Assembly (NCBI RefSeq): GCF_013466605.1
Contig: NZ_CP059162.1
Coordinates: 6,014,001-6,078,000 of the forward strand
Reading direction: 5' to 3'
Source: Pseudomonas chlororaphis subsp. aurantiaca
GTDB lineage: Bacteria > Pseudomonadota > Gammaproteobacteria > Pseudomonadales > Pseudomonadaceae
DNA: 64,000 nt
Numbering within the stretch: position 1 is the first letter of the stretch; each line of letters begins with the position of its first letter. Made by a program: the position numbers and the translations under genes. Below are positions 16,800 through 24,347 of the stretch, in pieces. Under the pieces are notes generated by a model. That model did no database searches. It had not been told where the DNA came from and saw only the letters and a list, made by a program, of their open reading frames with translations.

Positions 16800-17851
16800 C
16801 CCTCGATCAGCGCCGGGGCACAGGCGCGACCGGTCGCCGCCGCTTCGCGGATCGCCTCGATCAGCGCCAGGGTCCGTGCCGCATCGGCCACGCTGACCAG
16901 CGGCTCGACCTCGCGCCGCGCCACTTTGACGAAATGCTGCAACTGCAGGCGCAAGGCCTCGGCGGCGGTGAAAGGCTCCTCGACCGCCAGCAACGGCTGA
17001 TGCCAGCCAGCACCGGCCTCGGCGTACTGCCAGCGCTTGAGTTGCGGAATGCTCAGGGCGCCAGCGGTGCCGGCCAGCAAATAGCACGGCTGGTCGGCCT
17101 GGCGCGGGTACACCGGGTTCTCGCCGGAATCCAGCTCCCAGCTCCAGGGCGCCGCCACTGCGTCGGAGCCAGTCAGGCTGCCCAGGACACCGTTGACGAA
17201 TTGCAGCAGGACGGCGGCGCAATCTTCGTTGGCGAAACCGCGCACCGCATTGCTGGTGACGGCCTGTACCTGATGCACCTCACCGCACAGGTGGCGCAGC
17301 AGGTCGAGGTCGTGAATCAGGTTGGTCAGCAGCATCCCGGCCCCGGGTTCGCGGCGCCAGGGAATCTCGAAATAGCTGTCGGGCTTCTGCAACTGCCAGA
17401 GCGCGGTGACCGTGGTCAGCCGGCCCAATGCCCCGCCCTGCACCAGCGCATGGGCGCGGACAATCAGCGGGTTGTGCCGCCGGTGATGGCCCACCAGCAC
17501 CGGCACACCGCTGCTTTTCACGGCGGCCACCAGTTCACGCGCTTCATCCAGGTGCACGCCGACCGGTTTTTCCAGCAGCACCGGCACCCCGGCCGCCAGG
17601 CAGTCCAGCGCAGTGCCTACGTGCAGGTTGTTCGGGTTGGCGACTATCACCGCGTCGGGGCGGGCCTGTTCGAGCATTTGTCGATAGTCAGGGTAATACG
17701 CCACCTGCCACTGCGCGGCGATCCCGGCGGCTTGCGGGCCGGGATCGGCCACGGCGCAGAGTGTGGCTTCGGTCAGGGTCTTGAGGTGCTGGTAATGCTG
17801 CTGGCCCATGTTGCCGGCGCCGATCAGGGCAATGCGCAAAGGCGAGTCCAA
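16796..17851 (-). CDS. Gfo/Idh/MocA family oxidoreductase
   Basis: 351 residues. The N-terminal Rossmann fold starts RIALIGAGNMGQQHYQHL, and VLLEKPVGVHLDEA holds the family catalytic EKP lysine; DLDLLRHLCG belongs to the C-terminal substrate domain. Members oxidise sugars, inositols and related cyclic polyols with NAD(P). It is first in an operon with the TIM-barrel gene, an arrangement that recalls inositol dehydrogenase plus dehydratase. Two operator-like sites lie 50 to 110 bp upstream of its ATG (17851). Substrate is not known. Confidence 0.87.
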   Translation of the reverse strand: MDSPLRIALIGAGNMGQQHYQHLKTLTEATLCAVADPGPQAAGIAAQWQVAYYPDYRQMLEQARPDAVIVANPNNLHVGTALDCLAAGVPVLLEKPVGVHLDEARELVAAVKSSGVPVLVGHHRRHNPLIVRAHALVQGGALGRLTTVTALWQLQKPDSYFEIPWRREPGAGMLLTNLIHDLDLLRHLCGEVHQVQAVTSNAVRGFANEDCAAVLLQFVNGVLGSLTGSDAVAAPWSWELDSGENPVYPRQADQPCYLLAGTAGALSIPQLKRWQYAEAGAGWHQPLLAVEEPFTAAEALRLQLQHFVKVARREVEPLVSVADAARTLALIEAIREAAATGRACAPALIEG

Positions 17852-17899
17852 GTCAGGATCCTCTTGTGATTGTTATCGGAACGCGAAATTTCAAATATT

Positions 17900-17914
17900 T
17901 AGAACTCGGTTCCA
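17900..17914. promoter_or_regulatory. IclR-type operator upstream of the Gfo/Idh gene
   Basis: TAGAACTCGGTTCCA: half-sites keep the GAA/TTC-CA spacing of the near-perfect palindrome at 18994-19016, matching 10 of 15 positions. It is 49 bp upstream of the ATG at 17851. The likely binder is the IclR protein encoded at 18065-18841. Confidence 0.5.
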
Positions 17915-17942
17915 CTTTCACACAAGAGCAAAACAAAATAGT

Positions 17943-17957
17943 GTCCGATCAGCGAAC
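17943..17957. promoter_or_regulatory. PcaR/IclR-type box upstream of the Gfo/Idh gene
   Basis: GTCCGATCAGCGAAC differs from the aroQ-promoter box (5826-5840) at one position. It lies 92 bp upstream of the Gfo/Idh ATG and suggests common control with aroQ-aroE. Confidence 0.55.
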
Positions 17958-18064
17958 AGCTTTAAGGCCTGAGATCGTGAAGGCCCTGTGGGGTCTTATC
18001 GCTGCCGAGCAGCGCGAGGCTGCGAACGGCTCCGCAGGAGACGCAAAGCAGCCATCGCGGTATG

Positions 18065-18841
18065 TCAGTTGAAAAGCTCGGAAGCCTGGCTGGCGGCCGA
18101 AAGCTCATCGGCAAACTTCAACAGCAGCGGTGCCAGTTCATGCAGGCGCGCCAGCGGCATGCGCGCGCTGGGGCCGGCGATGCTCAGCACCCCGACCACC
18201 CGGCCGTCGACCGGGTGACGCACCACCGCGGCCACCGCCGAGGTGCCCACCGCCGAGCTTTCCTCGACCCAGGCGTAACCCTGTTCCCGGGCCAGGCGCA
18301 GGCGTTCGAGCAGTTCGATATTCGAGCGCGGCGCGTTCGGGCCTAGGTCCGCGGGAATCTCGGCGGCCTGGCGCTCCACCAGCGACAAGGCCTCGGCATC
18401 GCTCAGGCAGGCCAGCCAGGCGTGCCCGGAAGCGGTGTAGAACAGCGGCGCCTCGCGCCCCATGTCGGGGTCGTAGCGCAACCCGGAACGGGCGCCCTGG
18501 GACTTGGCGATCCAGGTCTGGCGCTCGTCCTCGATCACCCCGAGGCGCACCAGCTCGCCGGTTTCCTGGGCCAGCCGGTCGAGCACCGGCTGGACGATGT
18601 CCGCGCCGCTGCTGGACAGGTAGCGAAAGCCCATCGCCACCAGTTTGGTCGACAGGTGATAACGCAGGCTGTCCGGGTTCTGGCGTACGTAGCCCAGGCG
18701 GATCAGCTCCGCCAACAGCCGGTGGGTGGCGCTTTTGGGGATGTCCAACTGCTCGGCCAGGGTCTGCATCGGCAGGCCGCGGGGATCGCTGGTAAGACTT
18801 TCCAGAACGCTGAAGACGCGCTCGATTTGACTGCCGGCCAT
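18065..18841 (-). CDS. IclR family transcriptional regulator
   Basis: 258 residues. Residues 1-75 are the winged helix (IERVFSVLESLTSDPRGLPMQTLAEQLDIPKSATHRLLAELIRLGYV), and the remainder is the IclR effector domain with YTASGHAWLACLSDAEA and VEESSAVGTSAVAAVVRHP. ATG 18841 is chosen because it begins the family-typical start and has GGA at a fitting distance; the frame runs open to 19006. It stands between the Gfo/TIM operon and the flavoprotein gene, and both promoters carry TGGAA-N5-TTCCA-type sites, so it probably controls both. It could also be a PcaR/PobR paralogue. Effector unknown. Confidence 0.88.
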   Translation of the reverse strand: MAGSQIERVFSVLESLTSDPRGLPMQTLAEQLDIPKSATHRLLAELIRLGYVRQNPDSLRYHLSTKLVAMGFRYLSSSGADIVQPVLDRLAQETGELVRLGVIEDERQTWIAKSQGARSGLRYDPDMGREAPLFYTASGHAWLACLSDAEALSLVERQAAEIPADLGPNAPRSNIELLERLRLAREQGYAWVEESSAVGTSAVAAVVRHPVDGRVVGVLSIAGPSARMPLARLHELAPLLLKFADELSAASQASELFN

Positions 18842-18993
18842 GGTCGGGTCCAGACGAAATTTGGCCGATTCTAGTGACAACCGGCGCAATGGGAAACACA
18901 CCGCGGCATCGTTCGATAACCGCCCATAAAAACCTCGGCACGGCGCAGATGATCCTGCCCCCGCCTTGCCGCCGACTATTCGACTCCGTATAT

Positions 18994-19016
18994 TTTTTGG
19001 AATCAAGTTCCAAAAA
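18994..19016. promoter_or_regulatory. Perfect IclR-type palindrome in the iclR/flavoprotein gap
   Basis: Arms TTTTTGGAA (18994-19002) and TTCCAAAAA (19008-19016) around TCAAG. The TGGAA-N5-TTCCA core is the known layout of E. coli IclR sites. It lies between divergent iclR and flavoprotein genes, 35 bp before the ATG at 19051. Confidence 0.7.
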
Positions 19017-19024
19017 CAATAACT

Positions 19025-19039
19025 GTTCGTTTAGCGGAG
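19025..19039 (+). promoter_or_regulatory. Weak PcaR/IclR-type box before the flavoprotein gene
   Basis: GTTCGTTTAGCGGAG keeps GTTCG and the AGCG core, matching 11 of 15 positions of the aroQ box. It ends 11 bp before the ATG and overlaps the presumed ribosome-binding GGAG, so the match may be partly fortuitous. Confidence 0.35.
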
Positions 19040-19050
19040 TTGCTTCTTCC

Positions 19051-20778
19051 ATGCCTGCCACCGCCCCCCTGCACCACCCCGATATCGATTGCGACGTGCT
19101 GGTCGTCGGCTCCGGCGCCGCCGGCCTCTCGGCGGCCGTGACCGCGGCCTGGCATGGCCTGAAGGTCATAGTGGTGGAGAAAGACCCGGTGTTCGGCGGC
19201 GCCACCGCCTGGTCCGGCGGCTGGGCCTGGGTGCCGTGCAACCCGCTGGCGCGACGGGCCGGCATAGTCGAGGACGTGGAACTGCCGCGCACCTACCTGA
19301 AACACGAACTGGGCGAGCGCTACCAGCCAGCACTGATCGACGCCTTCCTCGAAGCCGGTCCGCGCATGGTGTCGTTCTTCGAGCGCCATACCGCGCTGCA
19401 ATTCGCCGACGGCAACGCCATCGCCGATATCCACGGCGATACGCCGGGCGCCGGCACCGGCGGACGCTCGGTGATCGCCGCGCCCTACGATGGGCGCCAG
19501 ATCGGCACGCTGCTCAAGCGCCTGCGCAAGACCCTGCGCGAAACCTCGTTCATGGGCATGCCGATCATGGCCGGCGCCGACCTTGCGGCCTTCCTCAACC
19601 TGAGCCGTTCGCTGCCGGCGGCCTGGCACGTGAGCAAGCGCTTGGGCCGCCACCTGCGCGACCTCGTCACTCATCGCCGCGCCCTGCAACTGGTCAACGG
19701 TGTGGCGCTGGTGGCGCGCCTGGCCAAGTCGGCGCAGGACCTTGGCGTGCTGCTCTGGGAATCGGCGCCGGTCACCGAACTGCTGCGCGACGGCGACGCA
19801 GTGACCGGGGCGATTGTCAGCAGCGCCCCCCGGGGGCGTATCCGTATCAAGGCCCGCAAGGCGGTGGTGCTGGCGGCCGGCGGTTTCCCCAATGACATCG
19901 AGCGGCGCAAGGCGCTGTTCCCGCGCACACCCACCGGCCACGAGCATCTGGCCCTGCCACCGTTGGCGGTCTCGGGCGACGGCTTGCGCCTGGGGGAAAG
20001 CGTCGGCGCCCGGGTCGATACCGACATGGCGTCCCCGGTGGCCTGGGCCCCGGTTTCCGCGGTGCCCTACAAGGACGGCAGCCGCGGGCATTTTCCGCAC
20101 ATCATCGAGCGCGGCAAGCCGGGGATCATTGGCGTCCTGCGTAACGGCCAGCGTTTCGTCAACGAAGCCGACGGTTACTACGACTATGTGCGGGCGATGG
20201 TCGCGGCGGCTCCCGAGGGCGAAGAAGTGGCGTCGTGGCTGATCTGCAGCCACGGCTTCCAGCGCCGCTACGGCCTGGGCGTCTCCCGGCCCTTCCCGGT
20301 ACCGCTGGCGCCCTTTATCCGCAGCGGCTACCTGAAGCGCGGCGACAGTATCGAAGAGCTGGCCCAGGCCTGCGGCATCGATGCGGACGGCTTGCGCGCC
20401 ACCCTGGCGGAATACAACCGGCATGCCCGACAAGGCCAGGATCCGCAGTTCGGTCGGGGTTCGACGCCCTACAACCGCAAACAGGGCGACCCGCGCCAGC
20501 AACCCAACCCGTGCGTGGCGCCCATCGAGCAGGGGCCGTTCTACGCGGTGAAGGTCCAGCCGGGCTGCTTCGGCACGTTCGCCGGGCTCAAGGTCAATCC
20601 CCACGCCCAGGTGCTCGACGACCAGGGCCAGGCCATCGCTGGCCTGTACGCTGCCGGCAGCGACATGGCCAGCATCATGGGCGGCCACTACCCCGCCGGC
20701 GGTATCAATCTCGGTCCGGCGCTGACCTTCGGCTATATCGCCGGTCGGCACATCGCCGGGGCCAGCGCTTACGAATAA
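19051..20778 (+). CDS. KSTD-like FAD-dependent dehydrogenase
   Basis: 575 residues of the fumarate reductase/3-ketosteroid dehydrogenase flavoprotein superfamily. The FAD-binding DVLVVGSGAAGLSAAVTAA is at about residues 15-33, followed by EKDPVFGGATAWSGG; the C-terminal FAD contact is MGGHYPAGGINLGPALTFGY. Relatives insert double bonds next to a keto group in steroids or in alicyclic acids. ATG 19051 replaces the longer open frame from 18874, because that extension is low-complexity and overlaps the operator region. Divergent from iclR and convergent with pcaG. A role in aromatising a hydroaromatic acid to feed protocatechuate cleavage is a reasonable inference, not shown. Confidence 0.83.
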   Translation: MPATAPLHHPDIDCDVLVVGSGAAGLSAAVTAAWHGLKVIVVEKDPVFGGATAWSGGWAWVPCNPLARRAGIVEDVELPRTYLKHELGERYQPALIDAFLEAGPRMVSFFERHTALQFADGNAIADIHGDTPGAGTGGRSVIAAPYDGRQIGTLLKRLRKTLRETSFMGMPIMAGADLAAFLNLSRSLPAAWHVSKRLGRHLRDLVTHRRALQLVNGVALVARLAKSAQDLGVLLWESAPVTELLRDGDAVTGAIVSSAPRGRIRIKARKAVVLAAGGFPNDIERRKALFPRTPTGHEHLALPPLAVSGDGLRLGESVGARVDTDMASPVAWAPVSAVPYKDGSRGHFPHIIERGKPGIIGVLRNGQRFVNEADGYYDYVRAMVAAAPEGEEVASWLICSHGFQRRYGLGVSRPFPVPLAPFIRSGYLKRGDSIEELAQACGIDADGLRATLAEYNRHARQGQDPQFGRGSTPYNRKQGDPRQQPNPCVAPIEQGPFYAVKVQPGCFGTFAGLKVNPHAQVLDDQGQAIAGLYAAGSDMASIMGGHYPAGGINLGPALTFGYIAGRHIAGASAYE

Positions 20779-20814
20779 GGCGGCAATCAAGCTCGAAAAG
20801 AGTGTGGTTCCTGA

Positions 20815-20930
20815 GATCGCTTGAAGGCCCTTCGACCAGCGTGGCCCGGACTTATCGCAGGCTGCGATCGGCTGCGCAGGAGACGCAGACCAGCCGCTGC
20901 GGCAGACCAGACCGCCCCGGAAGAGCGGTC
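20815..20930. repeat. REP-like GC-rich repeat between flavoprotein gene and pcaG
   Basis: The 164-bp gap between convergent genes carries CGCAGGCTGCGATCGGCTGC and CAGCCGCTGCGGCAG stretches, pieces of the same REP family as at 12921. The pairing is imperfect and the boundaries are approximate. Confidence 0.45.
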
Positions 20931-20942
20931 GCGGATGGCAGA

Positions 20943-21548
20943 TCAGAAATCGAAGAACACCGTCTCGCCTTCCCCCTGGATGCGGATATCGAAGCGGTAC
21001 GCCCGCTGCCCGTCCACTTCACAGGGATGCGCCAGCAGGGTTTCGCGCCGTTGCGGCTGCTCGATCAGGTTGAGCACCGGGCAGGCGGCGTTGGCTTCCG
21101 GCTCGTCGGCGAAATACAGGCGGGTGTGCAGGTGGATGTTGATCCCCCGGGCGAACAGCGCCACGTTGATGTGCGGCGCCATCGGCACCCCGGCGGCATT
21201 CTTCACCACGCCCGGCTTGACCGTGTGCAGCGTCCATTCGCCGGCATCGAAGGTGGTGGCCGTGCGCCCGAAGCTGTTGAAGACTTTCTCCGAATCGAAC
21301 ACGGGGTCGTAGACGCCCTCATGGTTGGCTTGCCAGAACTCGAGGAACGAGTCGCGCACCAGATGGCCGTTGCCGTCATACACGTGGCCGATCAGCAGGA
21401 TCTTTTCCCCCTGGGCCTCGGGCCCGGCCATCCGGTTCCAGATCTCGTCGCTGCGGGTCGGGTTGCCCGCGGCGGCCAGTGCCAGGCCGATGTGCACGTA
21501 AGGGCCGGCCGTTTGCGAGGGGGTTTCAGGCAGCAATTGGATAGGCAT
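20943..21548 (-). CDS. pcaG: Protocatechuate 3,4-dioxygenase alpha subunit
   Basis: 201 residues, matching PcaG of P. putida in length. SQTAGPYVHIGLA at the start and HINVALFARGINIHLHTRLYF in the barrel are typical. The alpha subunit lacks the iron ligands and pairs with PcaH to build the (alpha-beta)Fe3+ oligomer that opens protocatechuate to beta-carboxy-cis,cis-muconate. It follows pcaH with a 10-bp gap and shares its transcript. The next pca steps (pcaB, C, D) are not in the window. Confidence 0.95.
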   Translation of the reverse strand: MPIQLLPETPSQTAGPYVHIGLALAAAGNPTRSDEIWNRMAGPEAQGEKILLIGHVYDGNGHLVRDSFLEFWQANHEGVYDPVFDSEKVFNSFGRTATTFDAGEWTLHTVKPGVVKNAAGVPMAPHINVALFARGINIHLHTRLYFADEPEANAACPVLNLIEQPQRRETLLAHPCEVDGQRAYRFDIRIQGEGETVFFDF

Positions 21549-21558
21549 GGCGGGCTCC

Positions 21559-22278
21559 TCAGCAATTCTCGAAGTGGGTCTTGCGCTGGCCGCGCAACAC
21601 GATGTCGAAGCGATAGGCCAGGCAGTCCATCGGGTTGGCGCTGCTCATGTCCAGGCGCGCGATCAGGCTTTGCACCGCGTCCGGGTTGGCGATCGATTTG
21701 ACGATCGGGCACAGCGGGATCAGCGGGTCGCCCTCGAAATACAGCTGGGTGATCAACCGCGTGGCGATCGAAGGCCCGCTGATGGAGAAGTGGATATGCG
21801 CCGGGCGCCAGTCATTCGGGCCGTTGCGCCACGGGTAAGGGCCGGGCTTGATAGTGCGGAAACTGTAGTAGCCGTCACGGTCGGTCAGGGCCCGACCGAC
21901 GCCGCCGAAGTTCGGGTCCAGGGGCGCCAGGTAGCGGTCGTTCTTGTGCCGGTAGCGGCCACCGGCGTTGGCTTGCCACATCTCCACCAGGGTGTGGGGA
22001 ATCGGCTGGCCGTACTGATCGCAGACCCGACCGGCGACGATGATTCGCTCGCCCACCGGCAAGCCGCCGTTATTGAAGTTGAGCAGCAGGTCGTTATCGA
22101 AACGTCCGGTCTTCAGATGGGAGAAATCGGGGCCGCTGGTTTCGCTCAGCGATTGCGGGATGCTCACCAGCGCTTGACGTGGCGAACGGGCCACGGAGGT
22201 CTTGTAGTCGGGAGTCAGGGCCTTGGGATGCCAATTACGGTCACGGATAACGAAACGACTGCTGTCTGCATCAGACAT
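21559..22278 (-). CDS. pcaH: Protocatechuate 3,4-dioxygenase beta subunit
   Basis: 239 residues. The four ferric ligands are visible as Tyr109 (GGRYRHKND), Tyr148 (KPGPYPW), His161 and His163 (PAHIHFS), one position off the P. putida numbering. It is the catalytic subunit of the intradiol ring-cleavage enzyme. A PcaQ-type box lies about 92 bp upstream, within the end of pcaQ, and pcaG follows. This pair takes the protocatechuate made by QuiC into the beta-ketoadipate pathway. Confidence 0.96.
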   Translation of the reverse strand: MSDADSSRFVIRDRNWHPKALTPDYKTSVARSPRQALVSIPQSLSETSGPDFSHLKTGRFDNDLLLNFNNGGLPVGERIIVAGRVCDQYGQPIPHTLVEMWQANAGGRYRHKNDRYLAPLDPNFGGVGRALTDRDGYYSFRTIKPGPYPWRNGPNDWRPAHIHFSISGPSIATRLITQLYFEGDPLIPLCPIVKSIANPDAVQSLIARLDMSSANPMDCLAYRFDIVLRGQRKTHFENC

Positions 22279-22369
22279 GTCGGTCTCCTGTTGTTTGATT
22301 TATGGAGCGCAGCCCGCGCAGTTTCAAACAACGGCAGCCCGACGACTATTGAAAAGGCCCTTCAAGAAC

Positions 22370-22385
22370 ATAACCAAAAGGTTAT
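22370..22385. promoter_or_regulatory. PcaQ binding site before pcaHG
   Basis: ATAACC AAAA GGTTAT fits ATAACC-N4-GGTTAA, the site described for the LysR regulator PcaQ in rhizobia, and is a perfect palindrome here. It overlaps the pcaQ stop codon and lies 92-107 bp before the pcaH ATG, a usual position for a LysR activator. Confidence 0.75.
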
Positions 22386-23311
22386 GGATAACACCCCTCG
22401 CGATAGGCCTGCCCGACCTCCCGCAGCACCTCGACACACCACTGCGCCGCCAGCGACAGCGGCAGGCTGGCATTGCTGGAGATGCCCACCGAGCCGCCCG
22501 GCTCGCGCTGCCCCAGGTCGATCTCGCGCAGCTCGCCGTTGGCCAGATCCAGGCGCACCGCGTCCAACGGGGCGATCCACAGCGCATCGCTGGACAGTAC
22601 ATAGCGCCGACTCAAGGCCACCGAGAGGGTTTCCAGGCGCTGGCGCGACTGGCTGATGCCGCACTGCACGAACAGGCTGTCGGCGAACTTGCGAATGGTG
22701 GTGCCGGCCAGCGGCAACACCAGCGGGTACCGCTCCAGCGCATGTCGATCCAGCGGCCCGTGCAGCAACGGATGATCGGGGCGCGCCACCAGGGTCATGG
22801 ACTCGCTGTACAGATGCTCGAAGCTCAGGCCCTGGATCTGCGGGCTGTCCGTCATGCGCCCGACCACCAGGTCGACATCGCCGACCCGCAACTGCGACAG
22901 CAGATAGGCGCTGGGGCCGGTGACCACGCTCACCACCAGCGCCGAATGCCGTTCGTGCAGGCGCCGCACCACCTCCGGTAGCAGCAGGCTTTCGGCGGTC
23001 GAGAGCACACCCAGGCGCACCACACCGGCGGCATATTCGCCGCCACGCAAAGTGTTCACCCCTTCGCGCAGGGCCTGCACCGAGGGCCCGGCGTAACGCA
23101 GAAAAGCCATGCCGGCCTCGGTCAGGCTGAGCCCGGCCTTGCTCCGGGCGAACAGCCGGGTGTCGAGCAGTTCCTCCAGTTCCTTGAGGGTTTTCGACAT
23201 CGCCGGCTGGCTCACCGCGAGCACATCCGCCGCCCGAGCCAGGCTGCCCTGGCGAGACATTTCAAGAAAACATACGAGGTGACGGAATTTGATGCGGGTA
23301 TCGATGTTCAA
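22382..23311 (-). CDS. pcaQ: LysR family activator PcaQ
   Basis: LysR-type regulator with helix-turn-helix FRHLVCFLEMSRQGSLARAADVLAVSQPAMSKTLKELEE, followed by the substrate-binding domain. The conserved family start NIDTRIKFRHLVCFLE supports a TTG start at 23311 (309 residues); the only upstream ATG is at 23371 and would add 20 residues not typical of PcaQ. Neither start has a strong ribosome-binding site, so the start is uncertain. It lies directly upstream of pcaHG on the same strand. PcaQ activates pcaHG in response to beta-carboxymuconate-type intermediates in characterised bacteria. Confidence 0.85.
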   Translation of the reverse strand: MNIDTRIKFRHLVCFLEMSRQGSLARAADVLAVSQPAMSKTLKELEELLDTRLFARSKAGLSLTEAGMAFLRYAGPSVQALREGVNTLRGGEYAAGVVRLGVLSTAESLLLPEVVRRLHERHSALVVSVVTGPSAYLLSQLRVGDVDLVVGRMTDSPQIQGLSFEHLYSESMTLVARPDHPLLHGPLDRHALERYPLVLPLAGTTIRKFADSLFVQCGISQSRQRLETLSVALSRRYVLSSDALWIAPLDAVRLDLANGELREIDLGQREPGGSVGISSNASLPLSLAAQWCVEVLREVGQAYREGCYP

Positions 23312-23450
23312 AGGAGGCCCCGACTGTGTCGCGATAGAATCGATGCGGCTGCGGGCAATGGTAGCGTGCATGCAAAAGGCTGACGACCGGACTGGCGTCG
23401 GCCCTGCTCACCAGCAACACTGATCAGCACATTAAAACGAGGATTCACCC

Positions 23451-24347
23451 ATGCTTTGGAAGAAAGGACGGCGCAGCGACAACGTGGTGGATGCTCGCGA
23501 TGACAGTGGCGGCGGTGGAGGCGGCGGTCTGCGCTTTGGCGGCGGCAAGGGCCTGAGCCTGACCGCCATTATCCTGATCGTCGGCATCGGCTGGGTCACC
23601 GGCCAGGACCCGCTGCAGATCCTCGGACAACTCGCCGGGCAGATGGATCAGTCCTCGGCGCCTGCCACCACCCAGCAGACCCGCCAGGCGCCGCCAGCCA
23701 ATGACGAGCAGGCGGAATTCGTGCGCTCCATCCTCGGCGACACCGAAGACACCTGGGGCCAGATCTTCCAGCAGGCCGGACGCGCCTACCAGCAACCCAA
23801 GCTCATCCTGTTCCGCGGCCGGGTGAACTCCGCCTGCGGTTCGGCGACCTCCGCCACCGGTCCGTTCTATTGCCCGGCCGACCAACAGGTGTACCTGGAC
23901 ATGGACTTCTTCCGCGAGATGGACCAGCGCTTCTCGGCCGCCGGCGACTTCGCCCAGGCCTACGTGATCGCCCACGAAATCGGCCACCACGTGCAGACCC
24001 TGCTCGGTGTCTCGGCGAAGATCCAGGCCGCCCGCCAACAGGGCCGGCAGATGGAAGGCGACGGCGGCCTGCTGGTGCGCCAGGAACTGCAGGCCGACTG
24101 CCTGGCGGGCGTGTGGGCCAACCATGCGCAGAAGCGCCTGAACTGGCTGGAGCCGGGGGATATCGAAGAAGCCCTGAACGCCGCCAACGCCATCGGCGAC
24201 GACCGCCTGCAACAGCAAGGCCAGGGCCGCGTGGTACCGGACTCCTTCACCCACGGCAGCTCGGCGCAACGGGTGCGCTGGTTCAAGGCCGGTTTCACTC
24301 AGGGCCAGGTCGGCCAGTGCGACACCTTCGCGGCGAAAAGCCTGTAA
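23451..24347 (+). CDS. ypfJ: YpfJ family neutral zinc metallopeptidase
   Basis: 298 residues. A Gly-rich N-terminus is followed by one membrane anchor (LSLTAIILIVGIGWVTG, about 40-56), then a periplasmic peptidase-like domain with the zinc motif HEIGHH beginning at His175 and the downstream ELQADCLAG that supplies the third ligand. The CGSATSATGPFYCPADQQVYLD segment is diagnostic of the YpfJ family. Physiological substrate is unknown. The TAA stop shares one base with the ATG of the next gene, so both are co-translated. Confidence 0.9.
   Translation: MLWKKGRRSDNVVDARDDSGGGGGGGLRFGGGKGLSLTAIILIVGIGWVTGQDPLQILGQLAGQMDQSSAPATTQQTRQAPPANDEQAEFVRSILGDTEDTWGQIFQQAGRAYQQPKLILFRGRVNSACGSATSATGPFYCPADQQVYLDMDFFREMDQRFSAAGDFAQAYVIAHEIGHHVQTLLGVSAKIQAARQQGRQMEGDGGLLVRQELQADCLAGVWANHAQKRLNWLEPGDIEEALNAANAIGDDRLQQQGQGRVVPDSFTHGSSAQRVRWFKAGFTQGQVGQCDTFAAKSL

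Noticed and set aside
18874..19050. N-terminal extension of the KSTD-like flavoprotein
   Set aside because: The extension runs through the iclR/flavoprotein operator region and lacks family similarity; ATG 19051 gives the usual length.
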